Source of the DNA: Bacillota bacterium | Lineage (GTDB): Bacteria; Bacillota; Clostridia; Acetivibrionales; DTU013 | Reading direction: 5' to 3' | Length of the DNA stretch: 6,437 bases | NCBI GenBank assembly: GCA_023411645.1 | Contig: JAEYON010000094.1 | Coordinates: forward strand, 1 to 6,437 | Shown: positions 5,538-6,437 of the stretch, piece by piece | How the letters are laid out: each line of letters starts with the position of its first letter | Numbering within the stretch: the stretch's first letter is position 1 | Program-made: the position numbers and the translations under genes | Notes under the pieces: generated by a model | What the model was told of the DNA's origin: nothing | Databases searched by the model: none | Seen by the model: the letters and a program-made list of their open reading frames with translations, nothing else

Positions 5538-6434
5538 ATGAAAGAGTATTTAAGTCATTTATCTGCAGCCATAACATGGGATATACCCTATATTGATGCT
5601 GTTTTGGGTAAAAGAATCAGCGAAATAGAAGCGCCTCATATTACGGTTACCGAACCCAATGCGCGATTAAGAAATAATGGCAAAAAGGTTCGTTCCTGTG
5701 TGCTTGCTCTACCTGCTGGTGCAGTAGTGTCACGAAATGGCAGAATGGTTTCTTCACCAGAATTATTGTTCCTGGAGCTTGCGTGCAACTTAAGCATCCA
5801 CCGGCTTATTCTGCTGGGCTTGCAGTTGTGTTCACATCCTCCTGGTCATCCTACCCATGCAATCACGACTAAGCAAAAGCTCAATACGTTTCTTTCAAAG
5901 ACTACAGGGCACCGGGGACATCGCAAAGCTATACGATCAGTAAAATATGTGGAAAACGGTTCTGCATCTGTAATGGAATCGATTGCATTCATGATCCTCG
6001 CACTGCCTTATTCGCTGGGAGGGTACGGACTTAGTGGAGCTGCTTTCAATTATGAGATTAAATTAAACGGTGAAGCGCAGATACGTCTTGGGCAAAATCG
6101 GTGCTATGCGGATCTATATTACAAGCGTGCAAAATTGGCAGTTGAATACGAAAGCTTTGCTTTTCATAACACCCCATTGGAGCAGGGCAAAGATCTGATA
6201 CGGTCGGCCGTACTGGAACGGCAGGGAATTAACTTGATGCGTTTAAGTACAATACAGTTGTATGATACAGATTCCTGCAGGGATTTTGCAAATAATCTGG
6301 CGACTCGTCTAAACAAGCGCATTCGGATATATTCTAAAAGATTTGATGAGATGCATATGCTATTAAGGGATTTGTTACCGGATGGAAAGCCTGTTTTACC
6401 AGAGGATCTCAAAAGATCCAAACACCGATACTAA
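5538..6434 (+). CDS. Hypothetical protein with a C-terminal DUF559/VSR-like PD-(D/E)XK nuclease-fold region
   Basis: A complete 298-residue gene. I do not recognise a characterised family member. The layout resembles proteins annotated as DUF559 or AbiEi-like: a variable N-terminal half, GRMVSSPELLFLELAC (68-83), which parallels a 'v-SPE-tllDla' motif, then a C-terminal half with MESIAFMILALP...GGYGL (146-165), YADLYY (190-195), AVEYESFAFH (201-210), KDLIR (218-222) and GINLMRL (230-236). In a PD-(D/E)XK reading E147, D192, E203 and E205 would be the acidic residues, with H210 nearby; the usual Lys of ExK is replaced by Glu. It has no signal peptide or membrane segment, and its C-terminus is basic (LKRSKHRY). 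An in-frame TAA just upstream (5526-5528) limits the start to ATG 5538; the ribosome site is weak (GGTGAT, 13 nt away). It follows a terminated tRNA gene and an inverted repeat, a setting that fits accessory DNA. Nuclease activity is inference. Confidence 0.8.
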   Translation: MKEYLSHLSAAITWDIPYIDAVLGKRISEIEAPHITVTEPNARLRNNGKKVRSCVLALPAGAVVSRNGRMVSSPELLFLELACNLSIHRLILLGLQLCSHPPGHPTHAITTKQKLNTFLSKTTGHRGHRKAIRSVKYVENGSASVMESIAFMILALPYSLGGYGLSGAAFNYEIKLNGEAQIRLGQNRCYADLYYKRAKLAVEYESFAFHNTPLEQGKDLIRSAVLERQGINLMRLSTIQLYDTDSCRDFANNLATRLNKRIRIYSKRFDEMHMLLRDLLPDGKPVLPEDLKRSKHRY

Positions 6435-6437
6435 AGC

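Overview
The window looks like a chromosomal segment from a clostridial Firmicute, most likely Lachnospiraceae-like. This rests on the strong GGAGG-type ribosome binding sites, moderate GC, AT-rich spacers and the gene families present; it is inference, since no ribosomal or marker gene is in the window.

The left half is read on the minus strand. From right to left it holds an MFS permease (3702-5012), a PdxA-family dehydrogenase (2579-3580), a B12-binding-type radical SAM protein (395-2413) and the start of its usual partner, a DUF2344 protein that runs off the left edge (1-402). The last two overlap by 8 bases and are surely co-expressed. The radical SAM protein ends in an unusual Gly/Ser/Asp-rich tail encoded by GC-rich imperfect repeats. 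The permease and pdxA are in the same direction, separated by 121 bp that contain three and a half tandem copies of an 18-19 nt repeat. They may form one unit, but this is not proven.

The right half is read on the plus strand. A complete tRNA-Pro(CGG) gene (5148-5223) has a good promoter and an intrinsic terminator, and is divergent from the permease. After it comes an AT-rich spacer holding two near-identical 26-nt inverted repeats 102 bp apart (5365-5518). Then follows a complete 298-residue gene (5538-6434) whose C-terminal half resembles DUF559/VSR-like PD-(D/E)XK nuclease-fold proteins of unknown role.

No CRISPR array, transposase, integrase or multi-gene defence system is visible. The points most worth checking are the inverted-repeat element in front of the nuclease-like gene, that gene itself beside a tRNA, the tandem repeats in the pdxA leader, and the repeat-built tail of the radical SAM protein.
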